Source: a bacterium (GTDB lineage Bacteria > Patescibacteriota > Patescibacteriia > UBA9934 > GWF2-40-263). From it: a stretch of DNA of 49,323 nucleotides. This document shows, piece after piece, positions 39,513 through 48,961 of the stretch (its first letter is position 1; each line of letters begins with the position of its first letter). A program made the translations under genes and the position numbers. Location: positions 1-49,323 of the forward strand of contig JAGVFR010000019.1 of assembly GCA_020057555.1 (NCBI GenBank). The letters run 5' to 3'. A model generated the notes under the pieces. That model was given only the letters and a program-made list of their open reading frames with translations, ran no database searches and was not told the origin of the DNA.

Positions 39513-39546
39513 ATGTCTTTCCAGACATCAGACCGGGGATTTTTTT
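39501..39546 (+). terminator. Rho-independent terminator
   Basis: CCCCAGGACTGAATGTCT pairs, with a few interruptions, with AGACATCAGACCGGGG, followed by ATTTTTT. The stop codon of the 39267 gene lies inside the stem. Confidence 0.88.
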
Positions 39547-39557
39547 ATTGATAAACG

Positions 39558-39566
39558 TGCTATAAT
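39558..39566 (+). promoter_or_regulatory. Extended -10 promoter of dnaJ
   Basis: TGCTATAAT (TG-N-TATAAT), a consensus extended -10 box, 42 nt before the dnaJ ATG. No CIRCE is present, so dnaJ appears to be outside direct HrcA control. Confidence 0.65.
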
Positions 39567-39608
39567 TTACAAAATTCGTGATTCAGACTATCATTGCGAA
39601 CTCAAAGT

Positions 39609-40667
39609 ATGTCAAAAGATTTCTACAATATTTTAGGTGTTTCAAAAAACGCATCACAAGAAGAAATCAAACAAGCGTTTCGAAAACTTGCGCACAAACA
39701 TCACCCTGACAAAGCCGGAGGTGATGAGGCAAAGTTCAAAGAGATCAACGAGGCTTATCAAATTCTTGGTGATGAAAAAAAACGAAAGCAGTACGATCAA
39801 TTTGGTTCAGCTGCTTTCGAAGGTAATAATGGCGGAGCAGGACAAGGTTTCGGTGGTTTTGATTTTTCAGGTTTTTCATCTTCAGGTTTTGAAGATCTTG
39901 GTGATATTTTTGGAGATCTTTTTGGAAGCGGTGGACGTCGTCAACAAAAACCTCGCGGTCAGGATATTCAAGTTGATATTGAGCTTTCATTTCATGATTC
40001 TGTTTTTGGTGTAGAAAAAACTATCACACTTACAAAATCTTCTGCGTGCGGACGTTGTGGTGGAAATGGCGCTGAACCAGGATCAGGAATGAATACATGT
40101 CGAACTTGCGACGGAGCAGGAATTGAAATCGCAACAGAGCGAACGATTCTTGGAGTCATGCAACGCAAACGCACCTGTTCAACATGTTATGGAAGCGGTG
40201 AAGTTCCAAAAAAATCATGTTCAACTTGCAATGGAGAAGGGATTGAAAAACGTCAACGAACTTTGGAAATAAAAATTCCAAGCGGTGTTGAAAATGGATC
40301 AATACTTCGAGTTCGCGGTGAAGGCGAAGCAATTAAACATGGACAGTCAGGCGACTTATTTGTTCGTATTCATGTGAAATCCGATCCTCGATTCAAACGA
40401 GAAGGAGCGGAAATTTTTTCAAAAATTAAAATTGGGTTCACGCAAGCGGCTCTTGGCGACACAATTGAAATTGAAACAATCGATGGAAAAGTTGAGCTGA
40501 CAATTCCGGCAGGAACACAATCAGGAACTGAATTTCGTTTGAAAGGGAAGGGTGTGCAAATGAATCGTGGTCGTGGAGATCATTTTGTTTCAGTTTACGT
40601 TGCGACGCCGAAGAAACTAGATCGAAAGCAAAAGAAATTGTTGGAGGAGTTGGATTTGAAAGAATAA
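39609..40667 (+). CDS. dnaJ: Chaperone protein DnaJ (Hsp40)
   Basis: 352 residues from ATG 39609 (MSKDFYNILG). The J domain has HPD at 32-34. A Gly/Phe-rich linker follows, with many GF and SGF repeats (about 72-115). The zinc centre has four CxxCxGxG-type repeats: CGRCGGNG, CRTCDGAG, CSTCYGSG, CSTCNGEG. C-terminal substrate-binding domains I and II complete a type I DnaJ. It delivers unfolded clients to DnaK and stimulates its ATPase. It is separated from dnaK by the two-gene orphan unit and has its own promoter. Hairpin element copy 5 begins 4 bp after the stop. Confidence 0.97.
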   Translation: MSKDFYNILGVSKNASQEEIKQAFRKLAHKHHPDKAGGDEAKFKEINEAYQILGDEKKRKQYDQFGSAAFEGNNGGAGQGFGGFDFSGFSSSGFEDLGDIFGDLFGSGGRRQQKPRGQDIQVDIELSFHDSVFGVEKTITLTKSSACGRCGGNGAEPGSGMNTCRTCDGAGIEIATERTILGVMQRKRTCSTCYGSGEVPKKSCSTCNGEGIEKRQRTLEIKIPSGVENGSILRVRGEGEAIKHGQSGDLFVRIHVKSDPRFKREGAEIFSKIKIGFTQAALGDTIEIETIDGKVELTIPAGTQSGTEFRLKGKGVQMNRGRGDHFVSVYVATPKKLDRKQKKLLEELDLKE

Positions 40668-40670
40668 TTT

Positions 40671-41914
<1,244 letters not shown>

Positions 41915-41920
41915 ACTCGT

Positions 41921-42262
41921 ATGTATTTTCAGATGTTTTTTTCTCGTATTTTTAGCCTGCCATTTTGGTGGTATGGGCAAGGTTTGGAATTGTTTGTAGG
42001 ACATTTGAAAAACGCTATTTCGAATTTTTCAGAAGTACTCGCGGTTCGTGTTTGGGCCAAAAATTTGTTTATACCAATGTATGGCGACTCATCTGTTCTC
42101 GGACGTGCGATTAGTTTTGGAATTCGATTTGTCATGCTCATCGTTCGTTCGCTTGGTGTTGCGATTTATATATTTGGAACGATGATTGTTTTTATAGTTT
42201 ATATTTTGATTTTGCCGATTTCAATTGTTGGATTATTTTATCATCTCTTCAGTTTCCTATGA
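41921..42262 (+). CDS. Small membrane protein coupled to the Clp ATPase
   Basis: 113 residues with two C-terminal membrane helices (about 63-86 and 87-110) and an amphipathic N-terminal region with many aromatics (FFSRIFSLPFWWYGQGLELF). No family recognised. Its stop overlaps the Clp ATPase start by ATGA (42259-42262), so the two are made together; since the ATPase is itself membrane-anchored, a membrane complex is plausible (inference). Confidence 0.7.
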   Translation: MYFQMFFSRIFSLPFWWYGQGLELFVGHLKNAISNFSEVLAVRVWAKNLFIPMYGDSSVLGRAISFGIRFVMLIVRSLGVAIYIFGTMIVFIVYILILPISIVGLFYHLFSFL

Positions 42263-44766
42263 ATCCAAGATTTTCAATCCCGATAGGAAAAAAACAGTAC
42301 GTCTGGTCGCAAGAACTTACGACTGTTGCTATTGAAAAACGTACAGCCAAACATCTTGCTGAAAAACAAGTCGGTATCAGTTTCATGCTGATTGCAGGTT
42401 TTGGTTTTATTGTTTTTTTGATTATTGCGATATTTACTGGTGATTATTTCTTTTTTCAATCAGCATTTTGGTTAAAACAAAACGGTCTTGGATTTTTGTT
42501 TTTCCTGTCATTGATATTTTTATTACTTGCCATTTCACATCTCGCGCAAACTCTTGTAGTCAAAGATAAAATTCCGTTTCGACCTTTGGGTGAAAATGTT
42601 CCTCTATCGTCATCAATTCTTCAAAATATCGAACAAGTAAATATCGCGCCTCTATTTTCTCAGCAAGCACAATTAGTTGTTGACGCGGCTTTTTCTTTGG
42701 CAAAACAATTCGGACACGCGCAAATGGAGCCGATTCATTTGTTTGTTTCATCACTTTCGGATGAAAATTCTGGAGCTGTGCTTGGTCGTTTGCAAATAGC
42801 TTTTGAAAAAATTAAGGATCCACTTAGTCGTCGTTTGGCTTCGCGCCAGCTCGGTTCAGACGTTTCGTTCTCTGATAATACTGAACAAGTGCTTTTATCA
42901 GCGTTCGCTAACGCGTATGCGCAAAGTCGCAATTCAGTTGGAGCGGTTGAGATTTTTATTGAAAGTTTCAATCGAGATCAATTTATTCAGGAATTGTTTT
43001 TCGATCAAGGCGTGACAATTGAGCAACTTCAAAATATGGTTGAGTGGGTTCGCATTCATGAAAAGATGCGCGAGCAGAATGAGGAATATCGCCGCGCGGC
43101 TTCATTGAAACCTATCGGAGCAATGAATCGCGCAATGACGGCAATCGCGACTCCTACACTCGATGCGTTTTCTGAAGATTTAACAACAGCCGCAGTGCAA
43201 GGACGATTGCCAATTTTAGTTGATCGAGAAAAAGAGCTTGAAGAAATTTTCCGTATAATTGAAGGTGGACGAGAAAGTGTTGTGCTTGTTGGTCCAGATG
43301 GTGTGGGGAAAGAAACAATTCTTGGTGGAATTGCGCAACTCATGGCAGAAGAACGAGTGCCTGATATTTTGAAAGACAAACGACTTGTTAGAATTTCAAT
43401 TTCAAATCTTGTTTCAGGAGTTGAACTTGTTGAAGCCCAAGATCGTCTGATGCAAGTTCTTTATGAAGCGATTCGTTCTGGAAATATTTTGTTGGCTTTT
43501 GTTGATTTGGATCAGCTTTCAGGCGAACTTTCGCCTGTATTTGTTGATTTCATGACTAGAGGTGGTGCGTTTGCGATTGGCACAACAACTCTTGAAGGAT
43601 ATACATCAACAATCGAACGTTCAGTTCTTGGTCGTGTGTTTCAAAAAGTTTCTGTGTCAGAGCCTGAACCGCGAGAGGCGATTCATATTCTTGAATCCAA
43701 GGTTTTGGGGATTGAAGCAAAGCACAATGTGACATTTACTTACATGGCGATCGAAAAGATCGTTCAATTGTCGGATCGTTTCATGCATGAAAGTTTTTTG
43801 CCAAAAAAAGCAATTGAACTTGCAAAAGAAGCCGCTGTTATGGTTGCAAAGGAAAAAGGAGCTGAAGGACTTGTCACAGATGAAGATGTTGAGAAACTTG
43901 TTGCTGAAAAAACTGGTATTCCGACAACTCGTATTGAAGAAAAGGAAAAAGACACTCTTTTGCATTTGGAAGAACGAATGCATGGGCGAATTGTTGGGCA
44001 GGAAGAGGCGGTTGTTGCTGTTTCGTCTGCTTTGCGCAGAACGCGAACACAACTTGGAAACAAAAAACATCCGATCGCGAATTTTTTGTTTCTTGGTCCA
44101 ACAGGTGTTGGAAAAACCGAGCTCGCGAAAACAGTTGCGGAAACTTATTTTGGAAGCGAAGAAAATATGATTCGTTTGGACATGTCAGAATATCAGCAGG
44201 AAGAAAGTTCGATGCGTTTGATTGACCTTCTCACAGAAGCTGTTCGTCAACGACCTTTCGCTCTTATACTTCTTGATGAATTTGAAAAAGCTCATCCAGA
44301 AATTTTGAATTTATTTTTGCAAGTGTTTGATGATGGACGCTTGACTGACACTGCTGGTCGGACGATTGATTTTACAAACACGATCATTATCGCGACGTCG
44401 AATGCGAACACAGAACATCTTGAAGAGACATATCGTCCAGAACTTTTGAATCGTTTTGATGGAATTATTGTTTTTCATCCACTGGATCAAGATCAGATTA
44501 TTGAGATCACGCGTAGAATGATCATATCTGTTTCTGAAAGGCTTGAAGCAAAGGGAATTCATTTACGAGCTGAAGAAGAAGTGATTATTAGTCTTGCGCA
44601 AAAAGGTTATGATCCAAAATTTGGCGCGCGTCCTTTGCGACGTCTTGTGCAGGAAGAAGTAGACAATGCGATCGCAAAAGCTCTTCTTGAGGAAGAAGTG
44701 AAACGTCGCGACACAATTGTTCTTGAAAAAGATGGAATTAAAATTGAAAGAGCTCCTGAACTATGA
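42259..44766 (+). CDS. Membrane-anchored Clp-family AAA+ ATPase with degenerate first ATPase domain
   Basis: 835 residues. Two N-terminal membrane helices (about 41-61 and 75-96) precede a Clp_N-like repeat region (about 135-270) and two AAA+ domains. In domain 1 the Walker A reads GPDGVGKE (345-352), with Glu replacing Thr/Ser, and Walker B reads FVDLDQ, Asp416 lacking its catalytic Glu. In domain 2 both are intact: GPTGVGKT (613-620) and LILLDEFEKAH (Asp673-Glu674). The segment after TNTIIIATSN goes straight to RPELLNRFDG, so the stretch that carries the ClpP-docking loop in ClpA/ClpC is missing. It is therefore more likely an unfoldase or disaggregase at the membrane than part of a ClpCP protease. 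Confidence 0.9.
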   Translation: MNPRFSIPIGKKQYVWSQELTTVAIEKRTAKHLAEKQVGISFMLIAGFGFIVFLIIAIFTGDYFFFQSAFWLKQNGLGFLFFLSLIFLLLAISHLAQTLVVKDKIPFRPLGENVPLSSSILQNIEQVNIAPLFSQQAQLVVDAAFSLAKQFGHAQMEPIHLFVSSLSDENSGAVLGRLQIAFEKIKDPLSRRLASRQLGSDVSFSDNTEQVLLSAFANAYAQSRNSVGAVEIFIESFNRDQFIQELFFDQGVTIEQLQNMVEWVRIHEKMREQNEEYRRAASLKPIGAMNRAMTAIATPTLDAFSEDLTTAAVQGRLPILVDREKELEEIFRIIEGGRESVVLVGPDGVGKETILGGIAQLMAEERVPDILKDKRLVRISISNLVSGVELVEAQDRLMQVLYEAIRSGNILLAFVDLDQLSGELSPVFVDFMTRGGAFAIGTTTLEGYTSTIERSVLGRVFQKVSVSEPEPREAIHILESKVLGIEAKHNVTFTYMAIEKIVQLSDRFMHESFLPKKAIELAKEAAVMVAKEKGAEGLVTDEDVEKLVAEKTGIPTTRIEEKEKDTLLHLEERMHGRIVGQEEAVVAVSSALRRTRTQLGNKKHPIANFLFLGPTGVGKTELAKTVAETYFGSEENMIRLDMSEYQQEESSMRLIDLLTEAVRQRPFALILLDEFEKAHPEILNLFLQVFDDGRLTDTAGRTIDFTNTIIIATSNANTEHLEETYRPELLNRFDGIIVFHPLDQDQIIEITRRMIISVSERLEAKGIHLRAEEEVIISLAQKGYDPKFGARPLRRLVQEEVDNAIAKALLEEEVKRRDTIVLEKDGIKIERAPEL

Positions 44767-44833
44767 CTTGTAGACATAACATTGTAAAACAGAACTCCAT
44801 AAACAACCAAAATCACGCAGGACTTGTTTTTCG

Positions 44834-44883
44834 CATTGAAAAATCCTCACGGTATCTACGGATACCGCTGTGGTTTTTCAATG
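44834..44883. terminator. Hairpin between clp and the glycosyl-phosphate transferase gene
   Basis: CATTGAAAAA (44834-44843) pairs with TTTTTCAATG (44874-44883), and an inner CGGTATC pairs with GATACCG. The A- and T-rich arm bases give it bidirectional terminator character. The gap 44767-44941 holds nothing else recognisable apart from a possible TTGCAT/TAAGTT promoter near 44899-44926. Confidence 0.6.
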
Positions 44884-44941
44884 CTCCAAAACTTCGCCTT
44901 GCATGATTTTGAATTGTTTCTAAGTTTTGTTTTACAGTATT

Positions 44942-45985
44942 ATGTCTATCATTTTACTAATCTGGGCGATTGTTGCGTTTGCAATTTCTTTTTTTGTAAC
45001 TGTTTTTGTTAAGCATCTGGCATTTCGAGCCGACTTAGTTGATAAACCAAATCGCGGTAGAAAAATTCACTCTCGTCCAACAGCAAGACTCGGAGGGCTT
45101 GCTATTTATGTTGCTTTTTCAATAGTTGTGATTGTTCTGCTTTTTACATCACCACAACTTACATCAGGTGAAATTACAGCAATGCATTATATTGGTTTGC
45201 TCATTGGCGGTCTTGTGCTTATGATTGGCGGAGCAATTGACGACAGGTTTGATCTGCCTCCGTGGCTTTCATTTTTTTCACCGGTTCTTGCAACACTCAT
45301 TTTGATTGGTGCTGGAATCGAAGTTGAAAAACTCACAAACCCATTTGGTGGAGTTGTTTACTTAACGTCATTACAATCAGACATTTTAGTTTTCGTTTGG
45401 CTCATGATTGTCATGTACACAACAAAATTTTTGGACGGATTGGATGGACTTGCGACAAGCGTGAGTTCCATTGGCGCGTTCATGATTGTTCTTCTTTCAC
45501 TGACCGCCGCATATTATCAATCAGATGTTGCACTATTGGCTTCGGTTGCGATTGGAGCTTTTCTTGGTTTCCTTTTTTGGAATTTTCATCCGGCTTCGAT
45601 TTTTCTTGGTGAAGGCGGAAGCACGTTTGTCGGATTTGTTCTCGCGTCGCTCGCTGTAATTTCTGGTGGAAAACTCGCAACGGCTTTACTCGTACTTGGA
45701 ATTCCACTGCTTGATGTTGTTTGGATTATAATTCGACGATGGAAAAAAGGAGGTATTCGAAGTATTTTTCGCGCAGATCGAAAACATTTACATCATCGTT
45801 TATATGATCTTGGTTGGGGACAAAAGCAAATTGTTTTTGTTTATATCTTTATTGCGTTTGCATTTGGAGCAAGCACTTTGTTTTTGCAAAGTCGTGAAAA
45901 ATTAACAGCGCTTGTTTTGCTTGCGCTCTTAATGCTTATTGCGGCCGTAATTCTTGTTCAGCACGAGAAATCAGAAGTTGTATGA
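44942..45985 (+). CDS. WecA/TagO-type polyprenyl-phosphate sugar-1-phosphate transferase
   Basis: 347 residues from ATG 44942, with about ten to eleven membrane helices. Family motifs: HSRPTARLGGLAIY, GGAIDDRFDLPP (the DDxxD metal site), KFLDGLDGLA and the cytoplasmic HLHHRLYDLGWG typical of the WecA rather than MraY branch. It would link a UDP-sugar phosphate to undecaprenyl phosphate for glycan synthesis. Two positions depart from the textbook motifs: TTKFLDG where NAxNxxDG is usual, and FLGEGGS where FxGDxGS is usual. It overlaps the DUF192 gene by ATGA. Confidence 0.88.
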   Translation: MSIILLIWAIVAFAISFFVTVFVKHLAFRADLVDKPNRGRKIHSRPTARLGGLAIYVAFSIVVIVLLFTSPQLTSGEITAMHYIGLLIGGLVLMIGGAIDDRFDLPPWLSFFSPVLATLILIGAGIEVEKLTNPFGGVVYLTSLQSDILVFVWLMIVMYTTKFLDGLDGLATSVSSIGAFMIVLLSLTAAYYQSDVALLASVAIGAFLGFLFWNFHPASIFLGEGGSTFVGFVLASLAVISGGKLATALLVLGIPLLDVVWIIIRRWKKGGIRSIFRADRKHLHHRLYDLGWGQKQIVFVYIFIAFAFGASTLFLQSREKLTALVLLALLMLIAAVILVQHEKSEVV

Positions 45986-46431
45986 AAAATTTATTACGCC
46001 TAGCTGTTTTATTTTTCGTTATCTCGATTGTTTTTCAATTTTGGTCAGCTATGCAGAAAAATTCATCTTCAGAACCAAGGGTCGTGTTTCCTGATGGATA
46101 CCAACTCTCTCCACTTATTGCTGACAACAAGTTCAAGGCAAAAGTCGGTCTTTCAGAACAGATCGAACCAACTTCAATGTTATTTATTTTTGATTATAAA
46201 ACAATCGTTCCGATTTGGATGAAAGGAATGCATTTTCCGATTGACATAATTTGGCTTGATGGACAAACAGTCGTTGGTTTTGAAACAGATGTTCAAGTTG
46301 AAAATCCGCCAGTTACGATTTATCGATCACCTGTGCTTGTTGATCGTGTTTTGGAAGTTCCAGCAGGGTTTGTAAAAGCACACAATTTGGGTGTTGGCAA
46401 TCAACTTGACATTGAATTGGGTGAAGAGTAA
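45982..46431 (+). CDS. DUF192 family exported protein
   Basis: 149 residues. An N-terminal membrane anchor or signal (about 6-24) is followed by a DUF192 domain: LIADNKFKAKVGLSEQIEPTSMLFIFDY, WMKGMHFPIDIIWLDG and VDRVLEVPAGFVKAHNLGVGNQL, which match the family pattern closely. The role of DUF192 is unknown. The start overlaps the preceding stop by ATGA. A strong promoter for rplU is embedded in its last codons. Confidence 0.9.
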   Translation: MKNLLRLAVLFFVISIVFQFWSAMQKNSSSEPRVVFPDGYQLSPLIADNKFKAKVGLSEQIEPTSMLFIFDYKTIVPIWMKGMHFPIDIIWLDGQTVVGFETDVQVENPPVTIYRSPVLVDRVLEVPAGFVKAHNLGVGNQLDIELGEE

Positions 46432-46434
46432 AAT
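46406..46434 (+). promoter_or_regulatory. Promoter of rplU
   Basis: TTGACA (46406-46411), a 17-bp spacer and TAAAAT (46429-46434): a near-consensus promoter inside the 3' end of the DUF192 gene, 30 nt before the rplU ATG. An AAAAGG ribosome site lies in the short leader. Confidence 0.8.
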
Positions 46435-46464
46435 TCTCTCGTTCTTAGTAATAAAAGGCGAAAT

Positions 46465-46785
46465 ATGAAGAAGCTTGCTGTAATTCAAACCGGAGGAAAA
46501 CAGTATCTTGTTGAAGAAGGACAAGAACTGAACGTAGAGAAACTCGAAAACGAAGTTGGCTCTTCTGTTGAATTTGATGCGCTTTTAGTTTCCGATGTTG
46601 ATGGAAAAGAAACAAAAGTGGGGAAACCCACTGTTAGCGGCGTAAAAGTGAAGGTAATAGTGCTTGCTCAAGATCGCGCGAAAAAAGTTTCCGTGATCAA
46701 GTACAAGCCAAAAGTTCGATATCGACGCAATGTCGGGCATCGACAGCCTTTCACGAAGATCAAGATTGATCAAATCGCCGCCTAA
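46465..46785 (+). CDS. rplU: 50S ribosomal protein L21
   Basis: 106 residues, the usual size. MKKLAVIQTGGKQYLVEEGQEL (shown in part), VKVIVLAQDRAKKVSVIKYKPKVRYRR and the C-terminal GHRQPFTKIKIDQI match L21. It binds 23S rRNA domain I/V in the large subunit. Unlike most bacteria, rpmA (L27) does not follow; a terminator overlaps the stop codon and a hairpin element plus an ABC exporter come next. It has its own strong promoter. Confidence 0.96.
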   Translation: MKKLAVIQTGGKQYLVEEGQELNVEKLENEVGSSVEFDALLVSDVDGKETKVGKPTVSGVKVKVIVLAQDRAKKVSVIKYKPKVRYRRNVGHRQPFTKIKIDQIAA

Positions 46786-46798
46786 AAGCGGCGATTTT
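46772..46798 (+). terminator. Rho-independent terminator of rplU
   Basis: Perfect 10-bp stem AAATCGCCGC/GCGGCGATTT with loop CTAAAA and a TTTT tail; the TAA stop is in the loop. Confidence 0.92.
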
Positions 46799-46810
46799 GT
46801 TTCTATGACA

Positions 46811-46880
46811 AATGAACGGTTGCTCCATGTCTCCGGGTCAACGGACTCCTCGCCGTTGTTCCCTCCGACTTTGAGAGAGA
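46811..46880 (-). repeat. Hairpin element family, copy 7 (core on minus strand, one arm degenerate)
   Basis: The core is intact (CATGTCTCCGGGTCAACGG, then ACTCCTCGCCGTTGTTCCC and TCCGAC), but the right arm TTTGAGAGAGA no longer pairs with the left arm GAACGGTTGCTC. It is a decayed or truncated copy just upstream of the ABC exporter. Confidence 0.8.
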
Positions 46881-46881
46881 A

Positions 46882-46887
46882 TATAAA
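46882..46887 (+). promoter_or_regulatory. Probable -10 box of the ABC exporter gene
   Basis: TATAAA ends 7 nt before the ATG at 46895, consistent with a leaderless start. A -35 box is not clear. Confidence 0.4.
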
Positions 46888-46894
46888 GAAAACT

Positions 46895-48661
46895 ATGCAA
46901 AAAATTCAAACAAAATCAATTCTACGGTTGTATTGGCAACATATCCGTCCATATAAATGGTCGTTTCTTGCGATCATGATAGCTGTTTTGTTTGCGAGCG
47001 GAACAGAGATTATTATTCCTCTTTATTACAAGAAATTTTTTGATTTGATTTCTACCGCATCGCCTGACCAAAATAATCAAACGTCTATTCTCATCCGCAT
47101 TATCTTGACGATCATGGGTTTTCATTTGTTTACGTGGGTTGCTTGGAGAATTTCTGGGTTTTTCATTTGTTGGCGCAATCCACAGGTTATTGTCGATCTT
47201 TCTCGTTCAGCGCTTGAAGTATTACACAAACATTCCCATCGTTTCTTTCTCGATCATTTCGCGGGTTCGCTTGTGCGTAGAGTTGGAAGACTTGAACGAT
47301 CGTTTGACGTATTGGCTGACCAGTTGATCTGGAAGTTTTTTCCACTCACGATTGTTGTGATTGGATTTGTTGTCGTGCTCACTATTCGTCATCCAATCAT
47401 CGGATTGATTCTTGCTGGATGGACAATTTTCTATATTTTGGTCAATTTTTGGTTCTCTTTGATCAAATATCCTTATGATGAAAAGAGAGCGCAATTTGAT
47501 TCTGAAGCAACAGGAGTGCTGTCAGATTCAATAACAAACGCCACAACAGTAAAATTGTTCACAGGTATTTTGCAAGAGCGGTCACTATATCATGCAATAA
47601 CCGAACGATACCGACGTCTAGCAACGTTTACTTGGCGTTTACATGAATTTATGGAAGCTGGACAAGCATTGCTCATGATCGGAATCGAATTTGTAATGAT
47701 GTATATTGCCGTTCGTTTGTGGAAAGAAGGAACGTTCACGATTGGTGATTTTGTTTTGGTGCAAGGTTATCTAGTTGGACTCTTTAATAAATTGTGGGAT
47801 TTTGGAAAGCTGATTCGACATTCCTACGAAGCGCTTGCTGACGCGAGTGAAATGGTTGAGATCATGGAAACAGAACCAGACGTTATTGATGTTCGCAATG
47901 CCAAACCGCTTGATCCACAAGATGGACGCATTGAATTCCGCGATGTATATTTTAACTTCAATGAGACGCGACCGATTTTGAAAGGCCTTAATCTCATGAT
48001 TGAGTCTGGAGAAAAAGTCGGGCTTGTTGGACCGTCTGGAGCAGGGAAATCAACAATCGCGAAATTGATTTTACGTCTTTATGACATTGATCGCGGTAAA
48101 ATCATAATTGGAAATCAAAACATAGCGCGCGTAACGCAAGAAAGTTTGCGTTCGCAGATCGCAGTTGTTCCGCAAGAGCCGATTTTGTTTCACAGAACAA
48201 TCATGGATAACCTTCGATATGGTCGTCGTGATGCAACAGATAATGAAGTTATAGAAGCGGCGAAAAAAGCTCAATGCCACGATTTCATTTCTGAACTTCA
48301 AGACGGATATAATACTTACGTTGGTGAGCGTGGTGTGAAACTTTCCGGTGGAGAGCGTCAGCGTGTTGCAATCGCGCGAGCGATTCTTAAAAACGTTCCG
48401 ATTCTTGTTCTTGATGAGGCAACGTCTTCACTTGATTCAGCGTCAGAGGCGCTTATTCAAACAGCGCTTCATGATCTTATGGAAGGACGAACGACAATCG
48501 TGATTGCTCACAGACTTTCAACGATCATGGAAATGGATCGCATTGTTGTGATTGATAACGGACGCGTTGTTGATGAAGGAACGCACGAGCAGTTGCTTAA
48601 ACACAAAAAAGGAATCTATAAGAATCTTTGGGAGATTCAGGCAGGCGGGTTTTTGCAGTGA
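46895..48661 (+). CDS. ABC exporter half-transporter (permease fused to ATPase)
   Basis: 588 residues from ATG 46895. An earlier frame start at 46730 is rejected because it would translate the rplU end and hairpin element copy 7. Six membrane helices lie within residues 20-310. The nucleotide-binding domain has Walker A GPSGAGKST, Q-loop VVPQEPILF, signature LSGGERQR, Walker B ILVLDEATSSLD and H-loop AHRLST. The fold is a type IV (MsbA-like) exporter acting as a dimer; the substrate (lipid, peptide or drug) cannot be deduced. Monocistronic by position, with repeats and a terminator downstream. Confidence 0.92.
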   Translation: MQKIQTKSILRLYWQHIRPYKWSFLAIMIAVLFASGTEIIIPLYYKKFFDLISTASPDQNNQTSILIRIILTIMGFHLFTWVAWRISGFFICWRNPQVIVDLSRSALEVLHKHSHRFFLDHFAGSLVRRVGRLERSFDVLADQLIWKFFPLTIVVIGFVVVLTIRHPIIGLILAGWTIFYILVNFWFSLIKYPYDEKRAQFDSEATGVLSDSITNATTVKLFTGILQERSLYHAITERYRRLATFTWRLHEFMEAGQALLMIGIEFVMMYIAVRLWKEGTFTIGDFVLVQGYLVGLFNKLWDFGKLIRHSYEALADASEMVEIMETEPDVIDVRNAKPLDPQDGRIEFRDVYFNFNETRPILKGLNLMIESGEKVGLVGPSGAGKSTIAKLILRLYDIDRGKIIIGNQNIARVTQESLRSQIAVVPQEPILFHRTIMDNLRYGRRDATDNEVIEAAKKAQCHDFISELQDGYNTYVGERGVKLSGGERQRVAIARAILKNVPILVLDEATSSLDSASEALIQTALHDLMEGRTTIVIAHRLSTIMEMDRIVVIDNGRVVDEGTHEQLLKHKKGIYKNLWEIQAGGFLQ

Positions 48662-48681
48662 AGAGCTATATTAGTGTAGCC

Positions 48682-48736
48682 CACGGCTTTAGCCGTGGTT
48701 GGTTAGAATGAGGTAGTCCACGGCTTTAGCCGTGGT
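48682..48736. repeat. Two copies of the palindrome CCACGGCTTTAGCCGTGG
   Basis: Identical perfect 18-bp palindromes at 48682-48699 and 48719-48736, directly repeated. The central GGCTTTAGCC is shared with GGAAGGCTTTAGCCTTCC at 12517, so the outer bases differ while staying complementary. Confidence 0.88.
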
Positions 48737-48750
48737 TGAACAGCAACACA

Positions 48751-48778
48751 CAGCAGGGAATATGTCCCTGCTGTTTTG
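48751..48778 (+). terminator. Rho-independent terminator after the ABC exporter
   Basis: Perfect 10-bp stem ACAGCAGGGA/TCCCTGCTGT with loop ATATG and TTT. Confidence 0.85.
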
Positions 48779-48780
48779 TT

Positions 48781-48875
48781 GTCATCTCGAGCGAAACGAA
48801 CAAAGTGAGTGGAGTCGAGAGATCTTGAAATTTTATAGATCTCTCCACTCGGCTTTCGGCCTCGGTCGAGATGAC
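48781..48875. repeat. Large palindrome of the TCTCGAGCGAAG repeat family
   Basis: GTCATCTCGAGCGAA and TTCGGCCTCGGTCGAGATGAC are outer arms; GTCGAGAGATCT and AGATCTCTCCAC form inner arms around TTGAAATTTTAT. A short relative supplies the start of the corrinoid adenosyltransferase gene at 17347. Confidence 0.75.
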
Positions 48876-48896
48876 AAATGATTTTCATAATTTAAC

Positions 48897-48948
48897 AAAA
48901 AAAAGACTTTGCATCAATGACCCAAGATTGGATCAAAGACGCAAAGTC
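48897..48948 (-). terminator. Terminator of the minus-strand gene at the window end
   Basis: On the minus strand GACTTTGCGTC..TGATCC pairs with GGGTCA..GATGCAAAGTC around AATCTT, followed by eight T. Confidence 0.88.
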
Positions 48949-48961
48949 TAGAAAGCGAGAA

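Noticed and set aside
46730-46894. N-terminal extension of the ABC exporter from 46730
   Set aside because: It would cover the rplU end, its terminator and hairpin element copy 7; exporter similarity begins only after ATG 46895.
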